A DNA stretch of 64,000 nt from Hyperoodon ampullatus. Taxonomy: Eukaryota; Chordata; Mammalia; Artiodactyla; Ziphiidae. Made by a program: the position numbers and the translations under genes. The notes beneath the pieces were generated by a model. It did no database searches. It had not been told where the DNA came from and saw nothing but the letters and a program-made list of their open reading frames with translations. Of the stretch, positions 36,780-48,663 are shown piece after piece (position 1 is the stretch's first letter; every line of letters begins with the position of its first letter). The stretch spans positions 5,942,001 through 6,006,000 of the forward strand of contig OX457075.1 of assembly GCA_949752795.1 (NCBI GenBank), read 5' to 3'.

Positions 36780-38150
36780 TGCTTTTGGACACACATAGAG
36801 CTGTCTGGATGGATTACTGTGGCTCTGTCTGGAGCCATGGCCCTGGGGGATAACCTCTCAAAATTCCCCAAGTCCTACTGTGGAGAAAGAGATAATTCTA
36901 AAACATAGGAAAAGCTTTTGTGAGATAGTTGGGAAACCACCCTTGCTCGGGCTGGTGCTGTCTTGCAGGTCGCTGTTGCCCTCTGGTGGTGACAGCGCAG
37001 ACTTGCAAGCAAAGTTTAAACTTTTCAAGCCTGGCACAGAGCGAGGCAATCCCCACCCCTGATGTTTGCCAGGGCATTTGGGGGTAAATGGACATCCACA
37101 TGCCATGTCTACACATATGTAAAAGTGATCAATCAAGATAGCAAATTATTCAAAAAGATTTCCATCGTCCCACCTCGAAAAAGATACTTTCGTAGTAAGC
37201 TGGGGGCCCATCTTCAAGTTAAAATTCCCAGACCCCGGAGAATCCCATATGAAACCCGGAGGCCTGGAGACAGTGGGTGTCCGGCGTAGCTCACTCTTCC
37301 CAGCCCCGCTCTGTTGCACATCTCCAGGGACCGCGCCATCACACCATGACATCCCAGCCTCTTGGCCAAGCACCATCCCCATCCCTGCTCTGCAAAGAGC
37401 CCCTCCTTCCCACGCACTTGCTGTGCGTCCACCGAACAAACAGCACTGGCCCCATCAGGACCAAACCCAGGAGAGGACTATGCAGGTTTCAGGAGCAGTC
37501 TTGGGACCCCTTGTGCAAGGATTCTGTGTTTCTCGTACCCAGAGCATGATCTAGAAGGTGGCAGTGGTGGAAGTGGTGTGGACTCTTGGGGGCAATTAGG
37601 GTGACCTGACTGGGTTGCCTGCATCTGTCCTGCTGTCAACACTGAAGTTCCACGTCCTGGGAAACCCTTCATGGGGATGTGAAAAGTCCCACGTTTCAAT
37701 CTTGTGTCCGAAGATTAAAGGAGAAGGGCAAAATGCACATGACAGTCGCCCAAATAGGAGCTGAAAGTAACAGTTTTCAACGTCAAACCGATGTGTTGTA
37801 GACTATCCCTCTTCTACAGTCATGGTCACTGGTCACTGATGTTGGCAACTGTGGTTTGCGGCTCACAGCCATAGGTCCCCCACTGATGCTCACTCTGAGG
37901 GATGTGCCTTATAATCCCAAGTGTTCACAATCTGTGCAACTTTGCCTGTGGACTGACTATGGTGTCTTCTTTGTATTGAGACAGTAAGAGTTTGATTTTT
38001 CAGTGTGACTGCTGTGATCATGTTTACTGAACCCTTTTGAAAAGTTTAGATAATTAAAGTGAGAATAATTACATATTATTGGTTTAATCAGTCCTACTCT
38101 TAACCACTACTATGGCCACAGTTAAGTATATTTTTGATGATGTTTATGTT
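36780..38150. other. No gene recognised; GC-rich part
   Basis: 36930-37690 is richer in G+C and CpG than its surroundings and has overlapping frames on both strands (up to 101 codons). None matches a protein I know and no exon borders stand out. Confidence 0.4.
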
Positions 38151-38166
38151 CAAAAACTCAGTTTTT

Positions 38167-38380
38167 TGTTTTTGTTTTCGTTTTTTTTGCGGTACGCGGG
38201 CCTCCCACTGCCGTGGCCTCTGCCGTTGCAGAGCACAGGCTCCGGACGCACAGGCTCAGCGACCATGGCTCACGGGCCCAGCCGCTCCGTGGCATGTGGG
38301 ATCCTCCCGGACCAGGGCACGAACCCGCGTCCCCTGCATCGGCAGGCTAACCCCCAATCACTGCACCATCAGGGAAGCCC
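38167..38380 (-). mobile_element. CHR-type tRNA-derived SINE
   Basis: Reverse-complement copy with a T-rich, G-interrupted tail. The flanking repeat is aaaaactcagttttt / aagaactcagttttt. It has a diverged head ('gctaacccccaatcactgca'). Confidence 0.94.
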
Positions 38381-40046
38381 AAGAACTCAGTTTTTTAATG
38401 TTGCAGGCAAGCAGATGCTAAACTGCAAAAATTAGCAAAGGCATTTCAGAAAGCGATGATATCCGACTTCTTTATTAAGTTTACTGTTAAGTGAACAAAG
38501 AAAGAGAAAAACATGTCTTCCATTAGCAAAGCAAATAGGACATCTGTGCACAAGGAAATGCAACACACAATTGGGTGGGTGAAATTCATCGTCGTGGAAG
38601 GAATCATTGGCTTGTGGGTACAGAAAGTTTTCTTTTTCTGAGGTCCCGTCTCAATAAAGACACTCATTTTTCAAAAATAAAAAAAAAATTGTCATGACAA
38701 AAATAAATACATAACCAACTTCTTGGGGGGGGCTACAAAACTTCCTGTAGTCTGAAAGCCTGAATCTTTAAAGTCTCTTAAAAAATTACCACACCCATCC
38801 TAACCAGACAAGGGCACAGGACGGAAAGGACTCAGTGCTTCCTTGTCACCAGCAGTGGTGGGTGGAGGGAAGTTGAGTCTCGTGTACAAGGCTTAGCACT
38901 TTGACTTAAACGGTAGGCAGAGAGGACCTCATCAGACCCAGAGTTTCCCTTGGTCCACTCAGACCAGATGCTCTTGGCCCCTTCATGCCCACCTCCCCAT
39001 TTTTTTGGCAAGGCCACGCCCTGGGAGGACGTGGGGCAGTAGTAGCCTTCCTGGCACCCCAAGAAATATACTGGTTCATGACTTCTTACCAAGGGCCCTG
39101 TGCATTGAGGAGAGTCCAGAAACCCCTGTCACCCCACCACCACCACCACCATTGCATCGAAGAGTGGAGATTGTGCCTACACCTCTGGGCAGAAGCTCTG
39201 AGCGGGTCTGGTAGTCACCCAACATTCCTGGGGGCTGTGGGAATAAGTCAGTGCTTCTCCAGGTGGCGCGATAGGACCTTGAGGGCTGAGCATCTTTTCC
39301 GGCTTAGACAGGATGAGGCATGCTGCGGGCTCCATTAGACCACTACCCACGTAGGGAGGGGGACTGCTTAGCAGATGCTAACTTGCCCACCTGCCCGATG
39401 ATCAGGTGCCTCTCCCTGATGCTGTGATATAGATCAGCCCTCCGGAATTTAGAACTAGCCCAGGGACATGTGTGTGCACAGTGAGGGCAACCCTAAATTA
39501 ATGGAATTCATCCTAAGATTAATGTTTTCTAGTTTTCTACTGCCAGGTGGAGTGAGATCTTGAGATATAAACCAAGTCAATAAAAAGCGACATTTATTTG
39601 CACATAACACATGTGGATTTCCCATGTATTCCCATTTCACTCATTTACTTCCAAAGGCTCAATTCATTCATTTTACAAATACAAACTTTCAGCGTAAGGA
39701 GAAAGAATCATTCTTCTAAAAAGAAAGAAAGAAACCAAAATAGAAAGTACAAATTTCTGAACCTTGTGGCTAAGCCTCACCCGTTCCCATATCATTAACT
39801 TCTCGTTTCCACACTGGTGATTTCAGGGTCTTATCTTCAGTCTCCTCTTCCCTTCACGTCTCCACTGGAGCATCTCCAAACTTCTGCCCCCAAATTCCGC
39901 ACACATGGGGAGAGAGGACTCTAAAATCCCTGCTGTAACCCCTAAGCCAGGGCTCAGTATGGGCTGAATAAGTCAGTAAGTGAACCAACGAATGCAGGAA
40001 TTTTTTGTTTTTGAGAACTCAGCAAGGTGATCTGTCCACAAGCACT
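38381..40046. other. Downstream flank of IDO2; no gene recognised
   Basis: No coding exon seen. A short CAC repeat lies at 39129-39151. A second minus-strand AATAAA near 39594 could be an alternative poly(A) signal for IDO2. Confidence 0.4.
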
Positions 40047-40052
40047 TTTATT
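40047..40052 (-). promoter_or_regulatory. IDO2: Candidate IDO2 poly(A) signal
   Basis: AATAAA on the minus strand, 334 nt after the IDO2 stop codon and followed by a GT-rich stretch ('gtgcttgtggacag'). That is the right order for cleavage and polyadenylation. Position and context are the only evidence. Confidence 0.4.
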
Positions 40053-40385
40053 TGATTTGTGAAAGTATGTTGGTTTTCTATCACTTGACAAACAGAATAG
40101 GGGTACACTCACTCCTCCGTGGGGTTCTGAATGAGGGCCTATCCAGAGCTGTTTGCTATTAACCAGTGATCAGGGAGGGAAAGACAAGTTCCTGGCCATG
40201 AAAATTCGCTCAACAGAGGAGAAGATGGTGTTCTGTGGAGCGAGAACATGAACAGGTCTGAGGTCCCTTTCAGATGATTCCAGACAGAACCCTGGTCCTC
40301 ATTCTCCAGGCCCACCTGCTGTCCAGTGAAAGGGGGATAAGGAGAGACCTGTGTGGTTTGCAATGCTGGGGAAAAGAGCAGTCTC

Positions 40386-40741
40386 TTAGCCACTTTGGTG
40401 GAGGATTGCCTCTAAGGTCTTATCCCTGACACTCTTCAGGAATCTCACAACTGCCGTTCCACCTGTGCCCCTCTCTTCTAAGGCCTGAGGTGGCCCCGGG
40501 AGATGGCTCGTCCTCCTGCCCTTTGCTTTGGGTGCAGCCGTGATGAGGTACTTGGTCACCATGGCGAGGTGGTAGCTGCGCAGGGCTGCCAGGGCCTCCA
40601 CGCAGTGGTTATAGGCCGTCAGAAGCTGGCTGTTTCCAGAGGACAGGATGTGGTCCCTCAGGGAAGGAGCGGAGTGAATTTCTTCTATGAAGGCCCTGTG
40701 GGAAGGAGGCATGTAATCCCTCATTCTGTGCAGAAAGGCAG
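40386..40741 (-). CDS. IDO2: IDO2 last coding exon
   Basis: IDO2 is a cytosolic haem dioxygenase that opens the indole ring of L-tryptophan to give N-formylkynurenine, the first step of the kynurenine pathway. Its activity is weaker than that of IDO1. This exon follows a pyrimidine-rich acceptor (cttgtttctttcag). It begins two bases into a codon and encodes about 118 residues from [14 protein letters not shown] to [11 protein letters not shown], then TAA at 40388-40386. LRSYH holds the proximal haem-ligand His (codon 40571-40569; His346 of human IDO1). GTGGT (Thr379 region) and [11 protein letters not shown] follow. TAAPKAKG and [12 protein letters not shown] are IDO2-like rather than IDO1-like. 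No stop or frameshift is present. Confidence 0.96.
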
Positions 40742-41946
40742 CTGAAAGAAACAAGGCAGGACAATGTCATAAAACAAGGCAGAACGATGCTGTAGCTCCA
40801 CGTGCAAAGGTAAGAGAGCCTGTCTGCCTTTCCAGACATCAACACAGCAAATGCTGTTGCTGTTCTCCTAACTGCTCATTCTAATAGTGTCTAATCGACT
40901 TGGCTGGCTCTTTTGCATACAGACATCAAATCCTCCAAAGGTAGATTGGAGATGAGGAAGGAAAAGAAGCAAGCCCATCACAAATAACTAAGATGGAAGT
41001 AGCTCTACCAGCCAAGGTATAAAGAGTTATCATCTACCAAATGTGGGCAACATATCTTGCTAGTTACACATGAGGTATATCTACAAATGTAAGGCATGGA
41101 CCCTTAAACTGATGAGCTAAATACTCTGCTGAATTTTGTTTCCTCAGTGCTTCGTTTTGGAGGGAGCGCTAAGGAAGAGGAAAGTGATAGAGTTTCTAAG
41201 GACAGGAAGATAAAGAATGATCAACTGTTTTAGTAACAGCCTCTTGAAGTCAAATTGTTTAAAAATCAAATCAATAGACATTTATGGGAAACACAGGAAA
41301 CTCATTATGGGATTCATATTAGGCATGGTACGTCAACTACTAAGCTCATCAAATCAAAAGTCCATGAAAAGTGATCATAGTTCTATAGAACAGACTTTTG
41401 TGGATGAGACTGGACCCCATGACACCAAATTCTAGTCATTTATTTTTTTCTTAATCCAACTTGAAAACTCTGTACTAGGAAGTACCTTTTTGCAGCTGTT
41501 GAACATGAGGCCTGATGCTGGCAGGTAAGGAAAAGAGCCATTTCAAGCTTGTAAGATGGCAGAACCCCTCTTCTGGTCTAAAGAGCCTTGGCTTGAGGCC
41601 ACACCATTTTTACGGAATGGGCTTCGGGGGAGGAGCCCATCCCCATCCCCAGCTGCATCCAGACTTGGCAACATAGTGTCACAGCCCTGGATCTGCAGAT
41701 CTCTCCCCGACTCTACAGAAGCAAGCTACTGCCTAAGGACCCAAACAAAGTTACAGGGAACAGCTGGAAATACAGGAATGTTTTAAGATTTGGAAATAAA
41801 ACCCAATATTCAGCTGAGCTCTGACACTAATTGGCTTGACAGTCACAGATGGCAGGTGCACAGTCTCCTGGTTGATCTGGAGAAGTATAGACTTCCTGAT
41901 AGTTTCATTTACACTTGGACATATCAGTTGATAAAAACAGCACTGT
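40742..41946 (-). other. IDO2: IDO2 last intron, part without repeats
   Basis: Intron sequence between the last exon and the CHR SINE at 41947. No other exon or named repeat seen. The whole intron is short (42227-40742). Confidence 0.6.
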
Positions 41947-42165
41947 GGGCTTCCCTGGTGGCGCAGTGGTTGAAAGTCTGCCTGCCGATGCAGGGGACAC
42001 GGGTTCGTGCCCCGGTCCGGGAGGATCCCACATGCCGCAGAGCGGCTGGGCCCGTGAGCCATGGCCGCTGAGCCTGCGCGTCCGGAGCCTGTGCTCCACA
42101 ATGGGAGATGCCACAGCAGTGAGAGGCCCGCGTACTGCAAAAAAAACCAAAACAAACAAAAAAAA
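41947..42165 (+). mobile_element. CHR-type SINE antisense to IDO2
   Basis: Complete copy with an A-rich tail ending about 60 bp from the IDO2 exon at 42228. Flanking repeat aacagcactgt / aacaccactgt. Its end reads 'cgtactgcaaaa' where most copies read 'cgtaccgcaaaa'. On the IDO2 strand this creates TTTTTTTTGCAG. Confidence 0.95.
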
Positions 42166-42227
42166 AACACCACTGTTCTTCCTCCCTGTTAAGGAAAAAA
42201 CAAGAAAAAGAAAAACGTCCGACTTAC

Positions 42228-42376
42228 CACTTTCCTTGCTGTGACGAACACCCAAGAATTCATCAAAGGCGTGCAGCACAGTGCTCTGAGCAGCGCTCGC
42301 GCCGGAGTAATGCAGTGGCTCTTTGGAGACACCTTCATATAACAACCCCGCAGGCATTGCTGGGTTATCCTTCCAG
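42228..42376 (-). CDS. IDO2: IDO2 coding exon (substrate-loop exon)
   Basis: 149 nt, acceptor tttactcttgcctag and donor gtaagt. It encodes the end of G, then [40 protein letters not shown] and LGVRHSKES plus one base. This is the second-to-last exon and holds the small-residue loop that borders the substrate (GGSA in human IDO1 and IDO2 as I recall them). Here the loop reads GASA; the Ala codon is at 42300-42298. [10 protein letters not shown] and [12 protein letters not shown] are strongly IDO2-like. The reading frame is intact and the junction to the last exon restores GCT. Confidence 0.96.
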
Positions 42377-43319
42377 CTAGGCAAGAGTAAACATCAGAGA
42401 GAAGAAGTGGCTGCTAGGAGTTAAGAGTATATTTTCTGATATGGAAACAGAGATTGAGCAAGAAAGTGAACACAATTTCAATGGCAACTTTAGGGCAAGA
42501 GGCTGGATATCTTCGTAGGATGTGTACCTAAGCATTATCTTGACCCAACTTCATAAGAGGCCAGCCCTTCTCTTTGCTCATATAAAGGACTGTTCCAGAG
42601 AAGTAAAAGATACTTAGAGAGAAATCGCTGGCATTGGTCCTATGACATATTTTTTGGAAAAATTTTTTGGAAAAATTATAAAGATGACGTCAGTGCTGAT
42701 CCACAGGAACCATTAACATAGGGGATCTGGAACAATCTTCACTCCCTCTACTAATCTCCACCTTGATGACCTTGATGCCCGTAACTCCACAAGTAGAGTT
42801 TTGAAAATACATGCGCGTGCACACACACACACACCCCAAACACTGACACAAACACACAAAAATACATACAAATATACACACACATCTTTTCCCTTCCCTA
42901 AAAGTTATAGCTATAACAGTTTTCACATTCAACTTCAGTTCTAAATACTACCTAACTTCATGGGAATGTCTTTATCAGATAGTTTGTTGATGGCAGGTGT
43001 TAATAATCAGGGTAGCAGCAAAGAGAACACAATACAGCCATGCAGGTCACCAGAATCTACAGTCAAGGACAGGAGGAAGGACCGGAATTAAGGCTCAGAT
43101 TAAATGGTTTTTCCTTCCTTCTCTCTCCTCTCTTCTCTTCTTTTCTCTCCTCTTCTGTCGCCCTGATTCCATGTCTTCATCTTTTTGTCCTTGAGTCTCC
43201 CTCTTCCTCAGTCCCCAAGCCACTTTACTCAGTTCGCTGTCTGACTTTTTATAGGGTCTTGAACAGTCACAGAGTGTATGTGGGTGATTCCACAATGAAA
43301 CAGGCAGCAGCGCCGAGAA
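42377..43319 (-). other. IDO2: IDO2 intron with microsatellites
   Basis: Contains an AC-rich microsatellite at about 42820-42885, a short tandem 'ttttttggaaaaa' at 42648-42676 and a pyrimidine-rich stretch at about 43105-43165. No exon seen. Confidence 0.6.
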
Positions 43320-43480
43320 CACACCACATCTGCCTTTACGATGCTTTACAGTTTACATATCACATTCACATCCATTTTCTCGTTTGTCCTCTTTGGAGTA
43401 GATCAAGGCAGGCATTTTTAAATCCATTTTACAGATAAAGAAATAACGACTCAAGGCACTAAGTCTCTAGGACCATGTTG
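43320..43480 (-). repeat. MIR SINE, diverged
   Basis: 'gctttacagtttacatatca', 'tccattttacagataaagaa' and 'cgactcaaggcactaagtct' follow MIR reverse-complement order. Confidence 0.55.
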
Positions 43481-43984
43481 TTAGAGAGAGAGGGAACGAG
43501 AACTTGACCCCTGAACTTGTCATTTTCTAGTTTCACTTCCCAAGACCACCCACGTGTAAATTTCTACTTTTACTAAAGAACAGAATCTTTTTCTTTTATT
43601 GCCGGGAGCCCTGTTGTTAACGGTTTTAAATAACAGGCTTATGTTGATGTCTCTCCTTCTTCCTGTAATTCTACAAGTCATTCTGCTGGAGAGAAGGGAA
43701 ACACACACATCCCACATCCCGCACACACAAAAGCCGCAGACAGACTGCTCAACTCGCATCCATGACATTTTCCCTGAGGTAGGAAATGCTATTGTTTTCT
43801 TTGGGGGCTGTTTTGCGTTGCCTATTCTGTGGTTTCACTGGATGAATATCGTAGTGGCCTTTGCAGTTGGAGCAATATCACTGTGGAAAGACATGACATA
43901 TGCACAGCAGGGCAGGGGACAAGTTGGAGGAGACCAGGGAGGATTCTGAGTCTAAGATCACAACCTGCTGTAGCTCTTAGGAGA

Positions 43985-44210
43985 GACTGCTCTATCTTAA
44001 GCAGATATGGAATGGAATCTCAGCTTTGATACTTAGTAACTCTGAGCCTTAGGTGAGTTAATTAACTTCCTGGAGCCTCAGTTTCCTCATCCAAGTAGTA
44101 TTAGTATCTACCTTACCAGGTCATGAGAACTAATTAAAATAATACCTGCTCCGTGCCTGAAAACTATTCAGCATTTGATAAATATTAGCCATTTTATCAT
44201 ATTATTCACA
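43985..44210 (+). repeat. MIR SINE
   Basis: 'cttagtaactctgagcctta', 'cctcagtttcctcatccaag' and 'acctgctccgtgcctgaaaa' follow the MIR sense order. Confidence 0.7.
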
Positions 44211-44499
44211 GTGAATTTTAACCTCTTCTCCCTCCTTTCATTATTTTGTAACTTTGTACAAACCCTTCTGAGTCTCAGTTCTCCTGACTTGTACCTACTT
44301 CCTGAAGCTGCTGGAAGAATCAAGTGAACCCCACAAAGGTCTTCTGACTCAGCAGAGTTCAGGACACTGGTGCAATAAAATTTCTAAGCAACATTTTACA
44401 GGGCAGAAATATTGAGGACCAGACCACTATCATGTGGTAAGTGGACCAAACACAATGGCTGTACTGGTTCAGATTTTTCTCTGTAATCCTGTTGATGGT

Positions 44500-45660
44500 C
44501 TCATATAGTCACTTTGGTCTCCTCTAGTTCCTTCCCTTCATGACCACTTCTAAGTGCTGGACACTCTCAGGACTCAGTCCTTGGGCTTCTCACGACTCTC
44601 ACTTCCCAAGTGATCTCATCTAAGTCTCTTGGATTTCAAAGCCAACTATAGTAGAATTGTTGACAAATGTGCACCTGGATCTGGATCTCTGCCCTATATT
44701 CCAGAGACGTGTCTTCAGCTGCCTACTAGACATCTCCATGGGAGGGGACACATCCCAAACTGACGTCTCGATTCCCCCCGCCTTTTGCCAGACTTGCCCC
44801 TCCCACGTCTCCACCTTCAGAGAAAGGAAAATGGCAGCTCCCTTCTTTCCATGGATCCGGCCACACACCTAGAGTCCTCTCTGAAGGACCTCATTCTCTT
44901 CCATTCTACGTGCAGTCCAAGCAGATAACTTCAATCCACATCCAGAACTGACTGTTTCTCAATGCCTCTGCTGTTCCTGCCCTAGTCCAGGCCACCACCC
45001 TGGACTGTAGTCAGTTTCTTAGGTGCTTTCCTTGGTCCATTCGATTCCCCACTCAGAAGACAGAGTGACGATTTGCAACTTCATCCAGCTCATGTCACTC
45101 TTCTCAAAACTTCCCGGTGCTGCTCATCACACTCAGAAAAGGAGCCAACGAGCCTCTACATGATCTGGTCCCCCCATCGCTTGTATTTCTCATTCTCCCA
45201 CATTGATTCCACGCAAGCACTGCTGGGCTCGGTGCAGCTTTTCCTCCAAAAGTGCCCCCACCCCAGGGTCAGGATGATGTCGTTCCTTTCAGGCAGAGCA
45301 GGTACCTGGGTGGTTTGCTACTCATCCTCCTCACCTGCTTCACATATCTGCTTAAGCATCCTTTAGAAATGTGGCATTTGCAGATCACAATAAATAAATA
45401 AGAACTTTGGCTACCACCCCTAACACTCCATGATGCTCTATTATCCTACTTTGAAGTTTCCTGTATCTCTTATTGTTGTAACACATAGAGCATGGTATTG
45501 CCTTTGTTCTATTTGTTTATTCATTATCTGTCTCCCGTGATTAAAATGTAAGCTCCACAGAAATGAAGTTGCTGTTTTTACTGTTCCATTCCCAGCACCT
45601 AGAACTGTGCCTGGCATTTTGTCAGCCCTCGCTAAATATTTGATCAATGAATGAATGAAA
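44500..45660 (+). repeat. Long L2 segment
   Basis: Follows the L2 3' part for over 1 kb: 'agctgcctactagacatctc', 'catgtcactcttctcaaaac', 'cctctacatgatctggtccc', 'atgtaagctccacagaaatg', 'aactgtgcctggcattttgt', then GAATGAAT at the end. Open frames across it are repeat sequence. Confidence 0.7.
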
Positions 45661-46410
45661 AAATAGCACTCTATAATTAGGTATTATCTATCTAGAATAT
45701 GTAAATCCAAGTGTATTTGTTGAAAGGACCTGGTCAGCTTAAAAGAAGATGATAGAGAAAAAAAGAGCATGAAAGTTAAAAAAAAATAAAAGGAAGGCAT
45801 CTACTTTCAAAACCCATATTCTCCACCTTGATGAGATTAACATGAGGAAGAAAAATTGGGTTTCTCTGAATAGTCCAAGGATTGCTCCCATGCATTCTCA
45901 GGCCCAAACTGCTGTTTGTGAAGAAAAGGAATTATTTTCCTTACAAATCTCTGTAGGCAAGTTTATTTTTAACATCTCTTGTAGCATATTTATAGCAAAC
46001 CCCAGAAAAGGGGAAGTTTAAACAGAAAAAAAAAAAAGGAAAAGAGATGACTTTTATCCATAGGGGCTAACTTCCCTGACAAATTTGACGTGGGTTAGAA
46101 ATAAAGGGACTATGTTTCATTTACAGATGGAATTTCTTAATGCTCCTAAATAAAAATGTTTTTCAAAAAGTCAACAAAAATAATAAGTCAAGCATAAGAC
46201 AAATCAAGAACACAGGAGCAGATTTAGATTTTTCAAGACAACCCTACTGGGAACTCTCAACAATCCAGATGTTTTTGGCCACCAACACATTTAGGGTTGG
46301 CTACTGGCCACTTAGTTTAGCTATGTGGGAAATAATTTTGAGGATCAGAAATAGAAAAGAGGCATTTATGTAGATCACAGATAAAATGCATCACTGACCC
46401 CGAACTTATC
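45661..46410 (-). other. IDO2: IDO2 intron, no feature recognised
   Basis: A-rich intron sequence with short poly(A) runs near 45780 and 46026. No exon seen. Confidence 0.5.
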
Positions 46411-46626
46411 TTTTTTTTTTTTTTTTTTTTTTTGGCGGTACGCAGGCCTCTCACTGTAGTGGCCTCTCCCGTCGCGGAGCACAGGCTCTGGACGCGCAGG
46501 CTCAGCGGCCATGGCTCACGGGCCCAGCCGCTCCATGGCATGCGGGATCTTCCCGGACCGGGGCACGAACCCGCGTCCCCCACATTGGCAGGCAGACTCT
46601 CAACCACTGTACCACCAGGGAAGCCC
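46411..46626 (-). mobile_element. CHR-type tRNA-derived SINE
   Basis: Reverse-complement copy with a T tail of about 22 bases. Direct repeat gaacttatctt at 46402-46412 and just after 46626. It shares CTCCATGGCATGCGGG and CTCTGGAC with the copy at 62498. Confidence 0.96.
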
Positions 46627-46689
46627 CAGAACTTATCTTAATGAAAATGAAGTCACCCTTTGGTATCCATTTAACTATGATAGATGGAC

Positions 46690-47280
46690 TTCTAAAAATG
46701 TTGTCCCAAGATTCCCATTCTAACTCCTAGAACTATTAATATAAGACAACATGCCTGTCGATATGATATATTATAAGGCAAGGCAAAAGGGACCTTGCAG
46801 GTGTAATTAAGGTCACTAATGAGAGACCTTAACATAGGCAGTTATCCTGGATTATCTAGGGGAGTTTAATCTAATCACACAAGACCTTAAAAGCAGGGAG
46901 TTTTCTCTGGCTGATGACAGAAGGAGAACTCTGAGAGATCTGAATTACCAGAAGGATTGGAAATATCATTGCTGAATTGCAAAGGATACTGGAGGCTTCT
47001 AGAAGCTGACAGCAGATTCTGCCAGGAAAGAATGAGAGACCTCAGTTCCCAACCCACAAAGAGCTGATTCTACCAAAGACCTGAATGAGTTTGGGAGTGA
47101 ATTCTCCCCTAGATTCTCCAGATAAGAGCTCAAGCCCAGCAGATCCCGACTTCCGCCTATTGAGACCCTAAACAGAGAACCAAGCCAAGCTCACCCAGAC
47201 TTGTGACCTACAGGAATGTGAGATAATAAATGAGCCTTGCTAAGTTGTGGTAATTTGTTATGCAACAGTGGAAACTAAAC
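46690..47280 (+). mobile_element. Ancient LTR, MLT1-like (ERVL-MaLR)
   Basis: 'ggtgtaattaaggtcactaa', 'ggattatctaggggagttta', 'gtgagataataaatgagcct' and 'ttgttatgcaacagtggaaa' follow the order of MLT1 LTRs to their end. Heavily diverged. Confidence 0.65.
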
Positions 47281-48611
47281 CAAACTCAGAGAGCAAACTG
47301 AAGCGCAAGGAGATTTTCCAGAATTAGTTCTTCCTAAAACGCAGTCTGTTTAAAACGTTTTGGGAAAATGGCCCTTTTGTTCTCCCCTCTAATCCTACCA
47401 AAGCCTATCTGCATGTTTTGCTTAATATTTGTTGCTAGAATCTCTATTTTACAATCAGATCTTTGTATCGACCCTGACTACATGCAAAAGATACAGAGAG
47501 CAAGAAGAGTTCTACAGGATGAATAATCCCTTTGTCGGGGTTTCAGGAGTGGAGGGTACATGGGAAGGTCTAACTCCTGAGATACGCCCTCAATTCCATT
47601 CCTTTGCTCTTCCCTTTTCCTCCTCTTTTCCCCGTAAACCAGGTACCTGTTACTCTCAAGTTATTCTCTAGCAACTTTGCTTCCACTCACTACCCCTACA
47701 AGGAGGGGTCCCCACCCAGGCTGGCCTCCTCTGAGACCGTCTCACACTACAGACCTACCCAATCTAGAGAAAATACTTAATACACATGGTCACTCCCTTT
47801 GTGCATCCATGGAATATACCACTAAATCTACTGATGAATCAATACATCTATTGATGTTGGAATTTGGCATGACTGTTGCTACATCCAGACACAGCTTCAT
47901 ATTCTTCCTACCAACAGCGTTTCGGGCACCTCCTAGTTATCAGGATGGGGCTCTAGATGATGTCTATTTCACATTTTCACCTCTTCCATCCATCACCTCC
48001 ACCTTTCACTCTTCACCGTTAAAACAAAAACAAACTTAGTTTCTCTCAGTTAATGTGAGTAGGAAAGCAATCTCATTAAAATGTGTCACGTTATGACAAA
48101 TGTATTTAAAATAAGACATGTATCTAAGAGTAGAGTTCTCTATCTGGAGAAATTGCAGGCCAGGTGACCAAAGAAGAATACCAGGAATATGAAAAAATGT
48201 CTTTGGGGTAGCTATTCCAGGAATGTTAGAAGGAAGCTTTTAAGCTACTGCCTATACCTCCACCTGCCTGCAGGAGAAAGGATATACATAATCGAGCTTT
48301 GTGGGAGGCACACTGGGCTTTTTTCCTCCTCTGTCATCCAGTGGTTTTCTAAGAAAGGTGAGTACAGTGAATCTAAAGTGATGGCCTCAGGACAATTACT
48401 CTAAACTTAACTATTCAATCCTTCAGTGTCATTTGTCATGCAAATGGTACCCCACTTCTTTTATCCAAGAATGGATCCAGGTGATTCCTTTGTTAGCAAG
48501 GGTTACTTGGTGTGTTTCTTCCTCTGGGAAGCTTCTGTCTGTTTCTCCCCCTCATAACTCTGGGAAAGGCTACAGATGCCTCATGCAGGAAAAGAGTTGA
48601 ACTATACTTAC
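47281..48611 (-). other. IDO2: IDO2 intron; contains one copy of an unnamed repeat
   Basis: No exon recognised apart from the one starting at 48612. About 48090-48300 resembles sequence near 50843-51762 (listed separately). A 120-codon plus-strand frame at 47677-48039 shows no recognised homology. Confidence 0.45.
48090..48300 (+). repeat. Copy of an unnamed repeat shared with 50843-51762
   Basis: 'catgtatctaagagtagagt' then 'tctatctggagaaattgcag' matches 'aatgtatctaaagaagagtt' then 'tctatctggataaatttcag' at the other site, by eye about 75% over the first 80 bp. The family is unknown to me. Confidence 0.5.
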
Positions 48612-48663
48612 CCAGAGAAGAAGATCCGGATGACTGCATAAAATATGTCTGGATCTACATAAT
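48612..48663 (-). CDS. IDO2: IDO2 52-nt coding exon (distal-pocket residues)
   Basis: Acceptor ttgattgctcctctag, donor gtaagt. Encodes DYVDPDIFYAVIRIFFSG, with the first D and last G completed across the junctions. It aligns with the human IDO1 segment that carries Phe226 and Arg231, two residues that touch tryptophan. The matching Phe (48643-48641) and Arg (48628-48626) are both kept; the next Phe of IDO1 is Tyr here. Exon size and phases fit the neighbours exactly, so this very short exon is secure although it is too short to stand out alone. Confidence 0.95.

Noticed and set aside
37146..37439. Overlapping frames of 60-101 codons on both strands
   Set aside because: High GC content lengthens chance frames. 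No family, no conserved motif and no exon borders could be seen.
42228..42376. Assignment to IDO1 instead of IDO2
   Set aside because: [32 protein letters not shown] and [12 protein letters not shown] match IDO2. IDO1 has clearly different residues at these places.
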